Shown here: positions 8,973 to 18,420 of the stretch, piece after piece | How the letters are laid out: each line of letters starts with the position of its first letter | Position numbering within the stretch: position 1 is the stretch's first letter | Assembly (NCBI RefSeq): GCF_002896875.1 | Contig: NZ_CP023278.1 | Span: forward strand, 3,534,001-3,598,000 | From: Nostoc sp. CENA543 | Lineage (GTDB): Bacteria > Cyanobacteriota > Cyanobacteriia > Cyanobacteriales > Nostocaceae | Direction: 5' to 3' | Length of the DNA stretch: 64,000 bases | Program-made: the position numbers and the translations under genes | Notes under the pieces: model-generated | Databases searched by the model: none | What the model saw: only the letters and a program-made list of their open reading frames with translations | What the model was told of the DNA's origin: nothing

Positions 8973-9653
8973 TTAACCGCCTAATTCTTGCAACATCGCT
9001 TCCACTCTGGCTACTCCATCAGCATCATTACGTCGCCGATACAAGTCACGCGCTTTTTGCAATACACTGCTGGCTTGTTTGGTTTGTCGGCGTTGTTTGT
9101 ACATGAGAGCCATAAATTCATAGGTTTGAGCATAGTTTTTATCTATATTAATTGCTTGCTCAAAGGCCCAATTAGCGGCTGTAAAGTCTCCCATGCGGGA
9201 TTGGGTCACACCTAATCCTATATAAGCGTTGATATGATTGCGGTTGAGTTGGATGGCGCGGCGGTAGGCTTCCTTTGCGCCAGGAGTATCACCCATATTG
9301 CCTTTGATGTAACCGACAGCGTAGTAAAAATCGCTATTATTGGAGTCGATCGCGATCGCACGACGGTATGCTGCTAATGCTGCTTGAAAATTGCCTTGTT
9401 GAGCGTAGAGATAACCTATCCCAGAGTGGATTTTAGCATTGCGATTATCTATGGCTGCGGCTCGTTGATAAACTGCGATCGCGCCGTTGTAATCCCCAGC
9501 ATCCACCAGCCGCTTGCCTTCCTCTAAAAGAGGCTTTAATTCTGCTCTATTGGCTTGCACAACTAACGTTTGCGCCTGTGCTACAGATGGCATACTCCAA
9601 GCACTACATCCTAACAATAAAATTCCCACTATAAGTGATATGCGTTTGTACAC
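8973..9653 (-). CDS. Secreted tetratricopeptide-repeat protein
   Basis: About 226 residues. I favour the GTG start at 9653 because a good SD (aggggA) lies 8 bases before it and it opens directly into a signal peptide (YKRISLIVGILLLGC...VAQAQ). The longer ATG start at 9695 would add 14 charged residues. After the signal there are four to five TPR units (about residues 45-210: AIAVYQRAAAID, ALAAYRRAIAID, AKEAYRRAIQLN, AFEQAINIDKN). The likely role is a periplasmic or thylakoid-lumen scaffold for protein contacts; no partner is suggested by neighbours. The 3' end nearly touches the convergent ABC ATPase gene. Confidence 0.82.
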   Translation of the reverse strand: MYKRISLIVGILLLGCSAWSMPSVAQAQTLVVQANRAELKPLLEEGKRLVDAGDYNGAIAVYQRAAAIDNRNAKIHSGIGYLYAQQGNFQAALAAYRRAIAIDSNNSDFYYAVGYIKGNMGDTPGAKEAYRRAIQLNRNHINAYIGLGVTQSRMGDFTAANWAFEQAINIDKNYAQTYEFMALMYKQRRQTKQASSVLQKARDLYRRRNDADGVARVEAMLQELGG

Positions 9654-9695
9654 AGTAAAATCCCCTAAATTATGATGAACTTTTTTCTTGTTCAT

Positions 9696-10161
9696 TAAAA
9701 CAAAAATTTTACTTTTTGAAAACTGTATTTGTCTACCTTCATAAAATATTAATAATCAGTATATTACTTAGCAATTACGTCTGTCAAAATCTAGAAATTA
9801 TACGTAGTTTAATCATAAATAATTGACAGTGAAATATACTGTATAAATCAATTCAAAGGTCAAATTAAATCTGCTTTAATCAGTTATATTTTATGGGGGA
9901 TAAATAAAAGCGAAATCAGCTATCAACTTTGTCACACCATTGTTCTAGCGAAATCAACTGCTATACTAGCATCGGGGGATTACTCCAGGATATATCCAAT
10001 TTTTCTGGCATCGTTCTCAAATTTCTCACAATTTTGTAGTTATTTTTTAGCTAAAATTTACCCCTACAGTAGACAGTAACGAAAATAACAGCTTGTGTTA
10101 TAAAAAACACTGATAGTGATAATACATAGATGCAAACCAATATCCCATATATGAGGATTTA
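9696..10161. other. Intergenic region without recognisable gene
   Basis: AT-rich 466-base gap between two divergent genes. I read no convincing ORF, tRNA or hairpin. The sequence just before 10162 carries a weak SD (gagg) for the YbjQ-like gene. Confidence 0.5.
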
Positions 10162-10491
10162 ATGATGATTTTAACTACCACTGATGTGATTCAAGGCGGA
10201 GTAATTGACGCGTACTTAGGTATTGTGACGGCAGAAGTAGTTTATGGCAGTAATTTTCTACGGGATTTTTTAGCTAGTATTCGTGATGTTATTGGTGGAC
10301 GCACTGGTAGTTACGAACGCCTATTTGAGCAAGGACAAAAAAAAGCTATAGAAGAATTAGGACAACGAGCCTCACGTTTAGGTGCTAACGCTGTTATCGG
10401 CATTGAAATTGACACAGGTACGATTAATGTTGATCAATCAGGAGTGTTATTACTGATTACTGCCACAGGCACGGCGGTAAAATTACGCTAA
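10162..10491 (+). CDS. YbjQ/UPF0145 family protein (putative heavy-metal-binding domain)
   Basis: 109 residues. It shows the family pattern: an early TTTDVIQGGVIDAYLGIVTAEVVYG, then YERLFEQGQKKAIEELGQRASRLGANAVIGIEID, and a C-terminal beta strand LLLITATGTAVKL. These proteins form small pentamer-like assemblies and are called heavy-metal-binding in databases, though the biochemical role is not settled. ATG codons stand at 10162 and 10165; gagg upstream suits either. A strong hairpin lies about 75 bases downstream, so this is a monocistronic gene. Confidence 0.87.
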   Translation: MMILTTTDVIQGGVIDAYLGIVTAEVVYGSNFLRDFLASIRDVIGGRTGSYERLFEQGQKKAIEELGQRASRLGANAVIGIEIDTGTINVDQSGVLLLITATGTAVKLR

Positions 10492-10564
10492 TTGAAGAAT
10501 TTCTGTCTGAATTACTTTTAGTAGAGTTGCTCGTATTTGTCCACTACACAAATTATCATAGTCA

Positions 10565-10596
10565 AAATCCCCGACTTTTTAAAAAGTTGGGGATTT
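10565..10596. terminator. Bidirectional hairpin terminator candidate
   Basis: Inverted repeat aatccccgacttttt / aaaaagttggggatt downstream of the YbjQ-like gene, with one G-T wobble pair. A very similar stem occurs at 38232-38263, so it may also be a dispersed terminator-like repeat. Confidence 0.6.
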
Positions 10597-10780
10597 GAAC
10601 AACCAGCAACCTGTCAAAAGCGATTGTGTGGAGTAGTAATTCCTAACTAATAAAGATATTTGAATTTGCTGATATTAGGTAAAGCAGTTGCATTTATATT
10701 TTTTACCCAATTATGAATAAGATACTTGCCAAATAAGCTGCATCAGATTTAAGTAGAACAGAGTAAATAATTAAAGGTGT

Positions 10781-10826
10781 GTAGTAAGAACTTTAGTTCT
10801 TAAAAAAGGACTAAAGTCCTTACTAC
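10781..10826. repeat. Dispersed palindromic repeat, short form
   Basis: gtagtaagaactttagttct / aaggactaaagtccttactac: near-perfect inverted arms with only a few A residues between them. It is the same family as 6401-6478 and 44961-45026 but lacks their GC-rich core. It lies in the otherwise empty 10492-11137 gap, where I see no gene. Confidence 0.75.
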
Positions 10827-11137
10827 AAAATAAATACTAGTATTTTACATTGCTTAATATAGTTTGGTTTCTTCTAGTTGTTATGCTTACAAGCAAAAAA
10901 CAAAAATGATCATGAAAATAGTAGACAAGCACTGACTCAATTAAAATTGAGCAAAAATAAAACTTAATTTATGAAAATAAACATAATAGTTTGTTACTAC
11001 TGGCGATAGAGCTAATAACTCTTTCTGCTGATAGATATTAAAAATAAAGATTCACCATTTAATTTTAAACGTAAGCAATAAAAATAACTAACTTGAAAAT
11101 ACTTTGCTCAATAAAACAGCAAGGGAGAATGTAGATT

Positions 11138-11782
11138 ATGTCATACATAAATCGCGTAGGTGATGATGTCGTTCAGCCTGAGCCTGGAGTCATAGCCAGT
11201 AGAGTCGGTGAATATCATGATCGTGTGCGCTGGGGGCCGATTATTTCAGGTGTGTTGGTGGCTTTAGCTACACAGTTAATTTTGAGTTCTTTATTTGCAG
11301 CTATTGGAGCCGGTACAATTGCAGGTTCGGGTGCGCCAAGAAGCATCACCCCTGGAGTTGCTAGCAATATAGGGATTTGGTCAACTATAGCTTTATTAAT
11401 TTCTCTATTTGTGGGGGGTTGGGTGACAAGTCGCGCTTGTGGCCCCATGAACCGTAATACAGCCCTCCTCAACGGCGCGATTTTGTGGGCAACTACTTTG
11501 GCTTTGAGTTCTTGGCTACTAGCAAGTGGCGTATCCGGTGCTTTTGGTGTTGCGGCAAGCAATGCTGGAGCCGTTATCAATCAAGTACAACAGCCTGGAG
11601 GTGCATCTTTACCCCAAAACGTTCCTCAGTTAACCCCTGAACAAGCTCGCGATATTGCTTCTGCTACTTCTAAAGCTTTGTGGTGGTTTGTTCTTGGTTC
11701 TTTGTTAGGTTTAGCCGCAGCTTTGATGGGTGCAGCTTTGGGAGTTCGTAGTCCCCGAACCAATGGTTATCATCACACTTAA
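11138..11782 (+). CDS. Alanine/glycine-rich four-helix membrane protein, unknown function
   Basis: 214 residues, ATG 11138 preceded by agggag. The N-terminal ~35 residues are polar; four hydrophobic helices follow: GPIISGVLVALATQLILSSL, NIGIWSTIALLISLFVGGWV, LLNGAILWATTLALSSWLLA and ALWWFVLGSLLGLAAALMGAAL. A polar Gln/Pro-rich loop (about 143-165) separates helices 3 and 4. It resembles small membrane proteins of the YrzE/DUF3792-like type, but I do not claim that family. It is followed by a clear terminator and stands alone; a long upstream gap suggests its own regulation. Confidence 0.75.
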   Translation: MSYINRVGDDVVQPEPGVIASRVGEYHDRVRWGPIISGVLVALATQLILSSLFAAIGAGTIAGSGAPRSITPGVASNIGIWSTIALLISLFVGGWVTSRACGPMNRNTALLNGAILWATTLALSSWLLASGVSGAFGVAASNAGAVINQVQQPGGASLPQNVPQLTPEQARDIASATSKALWWFVLGSLLGLAAALMGAALGVRSPRTNGYHHT

Positions 11783-11808
11783 TAATTCAATAAAAACAAC
11801 CTATAGCT

Positions 11809-11845
11809 AAACTCGTTACTTAGTGATAGCTAGTAACGAGTTTTT
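11809..11845 (+). terminator. Rho-independent terminator
   Basis: Perfect stem aaactcgttact / agtaacgagttt with an 11-base loop, followed by a short T run (ttttt), just after the membrane protein gene. Confidence 0.8.
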
Positions 11846-11877
11846 GTTATGCTTCGTTAAAATCATGGCTCGAAATA

Positions 11878-12138
11878 TTACCACTTCAAATAGGCAGACT
11901 CTAAGCCTTGTTCCCTTCTTACCTTCCCATCTTTTTCAAACCAAGCAATTACTTGTTGTGTAGTTAAATCTTCAATCGCCACACCATATTCTTGGGCAAT
12001 GTGTTTTAAGAGTTTCAAGGAAGAAATTGTCAGGCGAGTTAAAAATTTTTCTGGCGATGATAACAGGGCTGCGTCTACTTTCTCTGACTCTTCTAAAGTG
12101 AGAAATTGAGTTGATGGTTGTTGTGATGGTAAATCCAT
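11878..12138 (-). CDS. Small conserved cyanobacterial protein, unknown function
   Basis: About 86 residues if started at ATG 12138 (MDLPSQQPST). A longer form from 12156 would read into an aattcaaaattcaaa tandem repeat and is less likely. The acidic N-terminal half (LTLEESEKVDAALLSSPEKFLTRLTISSLKLLKHIAQE) looks helical; the C-terminal part (QVIAWFEKDGKVRREQGLESAYLKW) is basic. No transmembrane segment or known domain is recognised. Convergent with the membrane protein gene upstream. Confidence 0.65.
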   Translation of the reverse strand: MDLPSQQPSTQFLTLEESEKVDAALLSSPEKFLTRLTISSLKLLKHIAQEYGVAIEDLTTQQVIAWFEKDGKVRREQGLESAYLKW

Positions 12139-12140
12139 AA

Positions 12141-12168
12141 TCAATTCAAAATTCAAAATTCAAAATTA
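12141..12168. repeat. Short tandem repeat (aattcaa heptamer-like)
   Basis: Tandem copies of caaaatt/aattcaa directly upstream of the small minus-strand gene. The same unit recurs near 23126-23152 and 49597-49668. Confidence 0.8.
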
Positions 12169-12398
12169 AGAAATCGAACCGCAGTAAGCGTAAGAGCTTC
12201 AAAGTTAACTTTCGGTGATATTATGAAATCATTGGTAAACTGCTTTACCAACTGGCTAGGATGAATGACATAAACTAGCTGTGAAAACTAATTTACATAT
12301 TTTATTTTTTAGCTTCTCCACCTAAAAGTTACATTATTGTCATTGTCAATACAAGCTAAAAGCCATCTCCCTTGCTCCCTTGCTCCCTGCTCCCCTGC

Positions 12399-13067
12399 TT
12401 ATTTACGGGCTTGTACTAGATAGCCGCAACGATGTTCGCCGTTAATTAGCCAGTGGGTACGCTCAACTGTACAGTCTGGGAGAACAGCCGCAAACATTTC
12501 TAGTTCATGGCCGCACACACTGGGGAATGATTCCGCCACATTAGAAATTGCACAGTTGTGTTCCATGAAAATAAATCGTTGCTCTTCTCTAGGATGAGGA
12601 GAATTTACAGGGTGATATTCCGCCATGAAACCTTCAGCTTTTCGCAGTTCGACTAAATTCGCTACCCGTTCTTCGAGTGAACCGTTACCGACGCGATCGC
12701 GATATTCTTGGGCTTTGCGTTCCCATTGTTTTTGTAAGATGGTCTTAAATTGGTCTTGTCCCACCGTTTCCGCTAACGTATCAAGGAGAGAAACGGCAAA
12801 ATCCCCGTGGCGATCGCTAGCTGATTTATGCAGGCGTTCCCTTCCCTGGCGACTCAACTCATAAACGTGTTGCGGTCGCCCCATCCCAGCTTGTACCGTA
12901 TTTGAATAGACAATCAACTCCTCCATCTCCAAATCTTTGAGATGACGACGAATTGCTTGGGGGCTGACATCCAAGATTTCCGCCAAGTCAAGGGCTGTGG
13001 CTTGGGAATGCTTGAGGAGATACTCTAGGATCTCTTGCTTAGTTGAGGACTGTTGAGTAGTCGCCAT
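12399..13067 (-). CDS. sufR: SufR, iron-sulfur-sensing repressor of the suf operon
   Basis: 222 residues. The N-terminal winged helix (QEILEYLLKHSQATALDLAEILDVSPQAIRRHLKDLE, about 12-48) binds DNA. The C-terminal half carries the SufR cysteine pattern C-X12-C-X13-C-X14-C, ending in RCGYLVQA, which ligates a 4Fe-4S cluster. In cyanobacteria holo-SufR represses sufBCDS; cluster loss under iron limitation or oxidative stress relieves repression. It is divergent from sufB with 226 bases between them that hold two perfect CAAC-N6-GTTG operators, so autoregulation is expected. Confidence 0.96.
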   Translation of the reverse strand: MATTQQSSTKQEILEYLLKHSQATALDLAEILDVSPQAIRRHLKDLEMEELIVYSNTVQAGMGRPQHVYELSRQGRERLHKSASDRHGDFAVSLLDTLAETVGQDQFKTILQKQWERKAQEYRDRVGNGSLEERVANLVELRKAEGFMAEYHPVNSPHPREEQRFIFMEHNCAISNVAESFPSVCGHELEMFAAVLPDCTVERTHWLINGEHRCGYLVQARK

Positions 13068-13105
13068 CGTAGTCCAAAAAATTTTTTGAGAAAATTTGAC
13101 TTTGA

Positions 13106-13119
13106 CAACATTGTTGTTG
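13106..13119. promoter_or_regulatory. SufR operator 1
   Basis: Perfect CAAC-N6-GTTG inverted repeat (spacer attgtt), the known SufR recognition pattern, 39 bases upstream of the sufR start. Confidence 0.85.
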
Positions 13120-13150
13120 TTAATCTAGCGTAAAATGAAATTACATTAAA

Positions 13151-13164
13151 CAACATGATTGTTG
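13151..13164. promoter_or_regulatory. SufR operator 2
   Basis: Second perfect CAAC-N6-GTTG repeat (spacer atgatt), 45 bases from the first (centre to centre) and about 130 bases upstream of sufB. Paired sites are the arrangement known for the cyanobacterial sufR-suf region. Confidence 0.85.
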
Positions 13165-13293
13165 TTTTAGTCTATATCTATATTGTAACAGCCGTTTAAC
13201 TACTCAGTTAGACAAGATGGGAAGCAACCCAGCTTCACCCGTCTCCATCCTTAAAGAGAACCACTAATTCCTGAACACAAGAGACCACTAGCG

Positions 13294-14733
13294 ATGAGTG
13301 CTACTGTCAAAACCTTAGTCAACCAGCCCTACAAGTACGGTTTCGTCACTGACATTGAAACCGACACGATTCCGCGTGGACTAAACGAGGACATCATCCG
13401 CTTAATCTCCGCCAAAAAAGAAGAGCCGGAGTTTATGCTGGAATTTCGCCTCAAAGCTTACCGCCAGTGGCTAAAAATGACCGAGCCAATATGGCCAAGC
13501 GTCACCTATCCACCTATCGATTATCAGGATATCATCTATTATTCCGCGCCTAAGCAAAAGAAAGAAAAACTCAACAGCTTAGAGGAAGTAGATCCTACCC
13601 TCCTAGAAACTTTCGAGAAATTGGGTATTCCCCTATCTGAGCAGAAGCGATTAGCAAACGTCGCTGTAGACGCGATTTTTGACAGCGTTTCCGTGGCTAC
13701 TACCTTCAAAGAAAAACTCGCCAAAGATGGCGTAATTTTCTGCTCAATTTCTGAAGCCCTGCGGGAACACCCAGAACTAGTGAAAAAATATTTGGGTAGC
13801 GTTGTTCCCATTGCTGACAACTATTTCGCCGCCCTCAACTCGGCGGTATTTAGTGACGGTTCTTTTGTCTATATTCCTAAAGGCGTAAAATGCCCGATGG
13901 AACTGTCTACCTACTTCCGCATCAACTCCGGTGATACAGGGCAATTTGAACGGACTTTGATTGTGGCTGAAGAAGGTAGCTATGTTTCCTATTTAGAAGG
14001 TTGCACCGCGCCGATGTACGACAGCAACCAATTACACGCGGCTGTAGTGGAACTTGTCGCCCTCGATAACGCGGAAATTAAATACTCCACCGTACAAAAC
14101 TGGTACGCCGGTGATGCTAACGGTAAAGGTGGTATTTACAACTTCGTTACCAAGCGCGGTTTGTGTCAAGGTGTGAATTCCAAAATTTCCTGGACACAGG
14201 TAGAAACAGGTTCAGCGATTACTTGGAAGTATCCTAGCTGTGTGTTAGTGGGTGATAATTCTGTCGGTGAATTTTACTCGGTGGCGTTAACTAATAATAT
14301 GCAGCAAGCCGATACCGGGACAAAGATGATTCACATCGGGAAGAATACCCGCAGCACCATTATCTCTAAGGGTATTTCCGCAGGTAAGTCTAGTAATAGT
14401 TACCGGGGTTTGGTGAAAATTAATCCCAAGGCGGAAGGGGCGCGGAATTATTCTCAGTGCGACTCGATGCTAATAGGGGATAATGCTCACGCGAATACTT
14501 TCCCTTATATTCAAGTGCTGAATAATACTGGCAAAGTTGAACATGAAGCTTCTACCTCCAAAATTGGGGAAGATCAGTTATTTTACTTTGCTCAACGGGG
14601 AATTTCGGCGGAAGACGCGATTTCGATGATGATTAGCGGCTTCTGTAAGGATGTGTTTAATCAGCTACCTATGGAATTTGCGGTAGAAGCTGATAAGTTA
14701 TTGAGCCTGAAACTAGAAGGTAGCGTGGGTTAA
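13294..14733 (+). CDS. sufB: SufB, Fe-S cluster assembly scaffold subunit
   Basis: 479 residues, full length for cyanobacterial SufB. Core of the cytosolic SufBC2D scaffold on which clusters are built. Typical blocks are present: [64 protein letters not shown], and the C-terminal [23 protein letters not shown]. The Cys near the C-terminal third ([12 protein letters not shown]) corresponds to the conserved catalytic cysteine region. First gene of sufBCDS, under SufR control from the divergent operators. The 66-base gap to sufC carries a short GC-rich repeat. Confidence 0.97.
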   Translation: MSATVKTLVNQPYKYGFVTDIETDTIPRGLNEDIIRLISAKKEEPEFMLEFRLKAYRQWLKMTEPIWPSVTYPPIDYQDIIYYSAPKQKKEKLNSLEEVDPTLLETFEKLGIPLSEQKRLANVAVDAIFDSVSVATTFKEKLAKDGVIFCSISEALREHPELVKKYLGSVVPIADNYFAALNSAVFSDGSFVYIPKGVKCPMELSTYFRINSGDTGQFERTLIVAEEGSYVSYLEGCTAPMYDSNQLHAAVVELVALDNAEIKYSTVQNWYAGDANGKGGIYNFVTKRGLCQGVNSKISWTQVETGSAITWKYPSCVLVGDNSVGEFYSVALTNNMQQADTGTKMIHIGKNTRSTIISKGISAGKSSNSYRGLVKINPKAEGARNYSQCDSMLIGDNAHANTFPYIQVLNNTGKVEHEASTSKIGEDQLFYFAQRGISAEDAISMMISGFCKDVFNQLPMEFAVEADKLLSLKLEGSVG

Positions 14734-14736
14734 GGC

Positions 14737-14776
14737 TTGTAGTATACCGAAAGGTGCTGAAGCACCTACTACGAAC
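14737..14776. repeat. Short palindromic insert between sufB and sufC
   Basis: gtagtataccgaaaggtgctgaagcacctactacgaac: inner palindrome aggtgctgaagcacct with tagta/tacta ends, like the ends of the gtagtaa dispersed repeats. It lies within the suf transcript and could form a small RNA hairpin there. Confidence 0.55.
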
Positions 14777-14799
14777 CAAAAAATTAAGAGAGAGAGAAC

Positions 14800-15588
14800 A
14801 TGATTGTTGAAAATAGTGATGTGATTTTGTCGGTTAAGGGCTTGACGGCTGAGGTTGATGGTACGCCGATCCTCAAGGGTGTGAATTTGGAAGTGCGCGC
14901 TGGCGAAATTCACGCGATTATGGGGCCGAATGGTTCTGGTAAGAGTACCTTCTCTAAGGTGTTGTCGGGACATCCGGCTTATACTGTGACTGGTGGTGAG
15001 GTGATTTTCCAGGGACAGAATTTGCTGGAGTTAGAACCAGAGGAACGGGCGAGGGCTGGTGTGTTTTTGGCTTTCCAGTATCCTTTGGAAATTCCTGGTG
15101 TAAGTAATTTGGATTTCTTGCGGGTAGCTTATAACTCTCGTCGCAAGGCTCAAGGTTTGGAAGAGTTAGACGCTTTCGATTTTGATGATTTGATTGAGGA
15201 AAAGTTGGAAGTGGTGAAGATGAATCCCGCTTTCCTCGAACGTAGCGTGAATGAAGGTTTCTCTGGTGGGGAGAAAAAGCGCAACGAAATCTTGCAAATG
15301 GCTTTGTTAGAGCCGAAGTTGGCGATTTTGGATGAAACAGATTCGGGTTTAGATATTGACGCGCTGAAAATTGTGGCGCATGGGGTGAATCAACTCACTA
15401 GCCCAGAAAATGCCACGATTATGATTACCCACTACCAAAGATTACTAGATTATATTGTGCCTGATTTTGTCCATGTGATGGCGCGGGGACAAATTATCAC
15501 CAGTGGCGGTAAGGAATTAGCCTTGGAATTGGAATCCCGTGGTTATGACTGGCTGTTGGAAGAAACTGCGGTTGGGGTGGGTGTGTAA
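14800..15588 (+). CDS. sufC: SufC, ABC-type ATPase of the Suf scaffold
   Basis: 262 residues. It hydrolyses ATP to drive conformational change in SufBC2D. Walker [10 protein letters not shown] at 42-50, Q-loop [13 protein letters not shown], signature [10 protein letters not shown], Walker [16 protein letters not shown]-loop MITHYQR, all intact and in the SufC-specific form (DETDSGLD). Its stop overlaps the sufD start (taATG), indicating translational coupling. Confidence 0.97.
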   Translation: MIVENSDVILSVKGLTAEVDGTPILKGVNLEVRAGEIHAIMGPNGSGKSTFSKVLSGHPAYTVTGGEVIFQGQNLLELEPEERARAGVFLAFQYPLEIPGVSNLDFLRVAYNSRRKAQGLEELDAFDFDDLIEEKLEVVKMNPAFLERSVNEGFSGGEKKRNEILQMALLEPKLAILDETDSGLDIDALKIVAHGVNQLTSPENATIMITHYQRLLDYIVPDFVHVMARGQIITSGGKELALELESRGYDWLLEETAVGVGV

Positions 15589-16937
15589 TGACAAATCAAG
15601 TTTCTCCTAGTGCAGTTCCTAACTCGGATGTGGCTAGTTTGTCATCTACTCTGTTGGATAGAGATGCTGAGTTAGTGGCTTTGTTAAATCAGGTGACTGT
15701 ACCAGCTTCTACAGGTTGGTTACAGGAAATTAAAGAACGTGCTGCTAATTGGGTGCGTCACTCCACTATTCCTACTACCCGTGAGGAAGAATGGCGGTTT
15801 ACTGATTTGTCTGAGTTGCGGCGGGTGGAATTCCATAGCTTTATGGCAACATCTCCTGACATCAGTGCATTCACGCTACCAGAATCTCATAACAGCCGCT
15901 TGGTGTTTGTTAACGGTGTTTACGCACCAGAGTTATCAGCCGTTGCAGATTTACCGACTGGTGTAGTGGTTGGTAATTTAAATGCGTTACCTGTAACTGA
16001 ACAGGAACGGGTACAAAAGCATCTGGCTCAAGCTGAGGGTGCGTTAGAGGTATTTACTGCACTCAACACGGCGGGTATATCTGATGTGGCTGTTGTCTTG
16101 GTGGCGAAAAATGTCATCGTGGAAACGCCGATACATCTATTATTTATCTCCGTGGCTGGGGAAACTGCAACTATTGCTCAACCCCGGTGTTTGGTAGTAG
16201 CTGAAAGTGGTTCACAGGTAAGCATCATTGAAGACTATGTGACTACTTCAGGGGAGATGGGGGTTTACCTTACCAACGCTGTTACGGAAATTGCGATCGC
16301 TGACAATGCCCAAGTCAGTCACACTAGAGTAGAAAGAGATAGTCAACAGGCTTTCCACATCGGTAAGACAGCCGTTACTCAAGCCCGTTACAGTCGTTAT
16401 ACTTGTCATGCCCTTAGCTTGGGTGCAAAACTATCAAGGCATAATTTAGAGATTTTGCAAACTGGTGAGCAAACCGAAACCACTCTCAACGGTTTGACCA
16501 TGATAGCAGGCAATCAAGTAGCGGATACCCACAGCGCGATCGCTCTCAATCATCCCTATGGTACAAGTAAACAATTACATAAATGTATTGTCGGCGATCG
16601 CGCTCACGCCATTTTCAACGGTAAAGTTTTCGTACCCAAACCAGCACAGCTAACCGACGCAGCCCAGTTAAACCGCAACTTGCTGCTATCATCAAAAGCC
16701 AGAGTTGACACCAAACCCCAACTAGAAATTACCGCCGATAACGTCAAATGCGCCCACGGTGCAACAGTCAGTCAGTTAGAAGATGATGAAATATTCTATC
16801 TGCAAAGCCGGGGTATTGATAGCAACGACGCACGCAAGTTATTAGTTAACGCCTTCGCCGCCGAAATCATCAATCAAATTGCAGTCCCATCTTTGCGAGA
16901 CTCATTGTTAAACACAGTCAGAAGTAGTGCTGAGTAA
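15588..16937 (+). CDS. sufD: SufD, Fe-S cluster assembly scaffold subunit
   Basis: 449 residues. Pairs with SufB and SufC; paralogous to SufB in its C-terminal beta helix (HSAIALNHPYGTSKQLHKCIVGDRAHAIFNGKVFV, then NVKCAHGATVSQLEDDEIFYLQSRGID with the conserved His-Gly-Ala motif). The N-terminal region (WRFTDLSELRR) is typical. The start ATG overlaps the sufC stop by one base. The last codons run straight into an STRR block, and sufS follows after 187 bases of repeat. Confidence 0.96.
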   Translation: MTNQVSPSAVPNSDVASLSSTLLDRDAELVALLNQVTVPASTGWLQEIKERAANWVRHSTIPTTREEEWRFTDLSELRRVEFHSFMATSPDISAFTLPESHNSRLVFVNGVYAPELSAVADLPTGVVVGNLNALPVTEQERVQKHLAQAEGALEVFTALNTAGISDVAVVLVAKNVIVETPIHLLFISVAGETATIAQPRCLVVAESGSQVSIIEDYVTTSGEMGVYLTNAVTEIAIADNAQVSHTRVERDSQQAFHIGKTAVTQARYSRYTCHALSLGAKLSRHNLEILQTGEQTETTLNGLTMIAGNQVADTHSAIALNHPYGTSKQLHKCIVGDRAHAIFNGKVFVPKPAQLTDAAQLNRNLLLSSKARVDTKPQLEITADNVKCAHGATVSQLEDDEIFYLQSRGIDSNDARKLLVNAFAAEIINQIAVPSLRDSLLNTVRSSAE

Positions 16938-17121
16938 TGAGTAATGAGTAATGAGTGCTGTTAGCGGTAGCGCGGCGTTTAGCCGGTGCTGTTAGCGGAA
17001 GCGGGGCGTTCAGCCCGTGCTGAGTGAGAAGAGAAATTAATAAGTTCTTAGCTAATGACTAATGACTAATGACTAATGACTAATGACTGTTGACTATTGA
17101 CTATTGACTATTGACTAACAA
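16938..17121. repeat. STRR block with GC-rich REP-like core (sufD-sufS gap)
   Basis: Tandem gagtaat/taatgac heptamers flank two copies of a GC-rich unit (gtgctgttagcgg-agcg-ggcgtt-agcc). The block fills almost the whole gap inside the suf operon and ends 3 bases before the sufS ATG. Related GC cores occur at 21104-21138, 23779-23868, 26185-26225 and 36857-36893. Confidence 0.85.
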
Positions 17122-17124
17122 CCA

Positions 17125-18387
17125 ATGACCTACACTCCCACAAAAACCCTAGCTGATAAAGTCCGCGCTGACTTCCCGATATTACATCAGGAAATCAACG
17201 ATAAGCCCTTGGTTTATTTAGACAATGCGGCGACATCACAAAAACCCTTGTTCGTCTTAAATGCACTCAGGGATTATTACGAACAATATAACGCCAACGT
17301 GCATCGGGGAGCGCATACCCTCAGTGCAAAAGCCACCGATGCTTATGAAGCTGCACGCGATAAAATAGCCAAATTTATTAATGCAGCTTCCCGCCAAGAA
17401 ATTGTCTACACCCGCAACGCCAGCGAAGCCATTAACTTGGTAGCCTATAGCTGGGGAATGAACAATTTACAAGCTGGGGACGAAATTATTCTGTCGGTAA
17501 TGGAACACCACAGTAATATTGTTCCTTGGCAATTTGTAGCGCAAAAAACTGGTGCAGTTCTCAAATTTGTGGAATTAACACCAGACGAAACCTTTGATTT
17601 AGAACAGTTTAAACAACTGATTTCGGAAAAAACTAAATTAGTTTCTATAGTTCATGTTTCTAATACACTGGGTTGTATAAACCCAGTGGCAGAGATTGCG
17701 AAGATTGCTCACAGATACGGCGCGAAATTCTTAGTTGATGCTTGTCAAAGTGTTCCCCATATGCCTGTCGATGTCCAAGAAATCGACTGTGATTGGTTAG
17801 TAGCATCTGGGCATAAAATGTGTGCTACCACAGGTATAGGTTTCTTGTATGGTAAGTTGGAATTACTAGAAGCAATGCCACCGTTTTTCGGTGGTGGTGA
17901 AATGATTGCTGAAGTGTATTTAGACCATTCTACCTATGCCGAATTACCCCATAAATTTGAAGCGGGAACACCTGCAATTGGGGAAGCGATCGCTCTCGGT
18001 GCAGCCATAGATTATCTTACTAATATAGGTATGGATAAAATCCACGCCTATGAAGCAGAATTAACTGCTTATTTGTTCCAAGAATTAGCTAAAATTCCCC
18101 AAGTCAGAATCTACGGGCCAAAACCCGATGCGAAGGGCGAAGGTAGAGCCGCTTTAGCAGCATTTACTGTTGAAGGTATCCACGCCAACGACTTATCTAC
18201 ATTATTAGATCAAGAAGGCGTAGCCATTCGTTCTGGACATCATTGTACACAACCATTACACCGTCATTTAGGTTTACCAGCCACCGCACGAGTCAGTTTA
18301 TCTTTCTACAATACCCGTGAGGAAATCGACGTTTTCATCAAAGCACTCAAGGAAACCATTGACTTTTTTGTTGGAATATTTGGTTAA
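17125..18387 (+). CDS. sufS: SufS, type II cysteine desulfurase
   Basis: 420 residues. A PLP enzyme that takes sulfur from cysteine to supply the Suf scaffold. The PLP lysine is Lys231 in SGHKM and the persulfide-forming cysteine is Cys374 in [11 protein letters not shown]; substrate and cofactor motifs [16 protein letters not shown] and [11 protein letters not shown] are present. Last gene of sufBCDS; separated from sufD by repeats but followed at once by a terminator hairpin. No SufE gene lies in the window. The start ATG 17125 lacks a visible SD because repeat sequence lies immediately upstream. Confidence 0.96.
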   Translation: MTYTPTKTLADKVRADFPILHQEINDKPLVYLDNAATSQKPLFVLNALRDYYEQYNANVHRGAHTLSAKATDAYEAARDKIAKFINAASRQEIVYTRNASEAINLVAYSWGMNNLQAGDEIILSVMEHHSNIVPWQFVAQKTGAVLKFVELTPDETFDLEQFKQLISEKTKLVSIVHVSNTLGCINPVAEIAKIAHRYGAKFLVDACQSVPHMPVDVQEIDCDWLVASGHKMCATTGIGFLYGKLELLEAMPPFFGGGEMIAEVYLDHSTYAELPHKFEAGTPAIGEAIALGAAIDYLTNIGMDKIHAYEAELTAYLFQELAKIPQVRIYGPKPDAKGEGRAALAAFTVEGIHANDLSTLLDQEGVAIRSGHHCTQPLHRHLGLPATARVSLSFYNTREEIDVFIKALKETIDFFVGIFG

Positions 18388-18392
18388 TTTAG

Positions 18393-18413
18393 GGTGGGCT
18401 ATGCCCACCTTTT
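18393..18413 (+). terminator. Terminator after sufS
   Basis: Perfect stem ggtgggc / gcccacc with a three-base loop, followed by tttt. It ends the suf transcript and lies just before the ATG of the next gene, so that gene needs its own promoter or read-through. Confidence 0.75.
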
Positions 18414-18420
18414 AATTTTT

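Noticed and set aside
11215-11580. Long open frame on the minus strand opposite the four-TM protein
   Set aside because: Alanine/proline-rich shadow of the GC-richer membrane helices; no SD or family.
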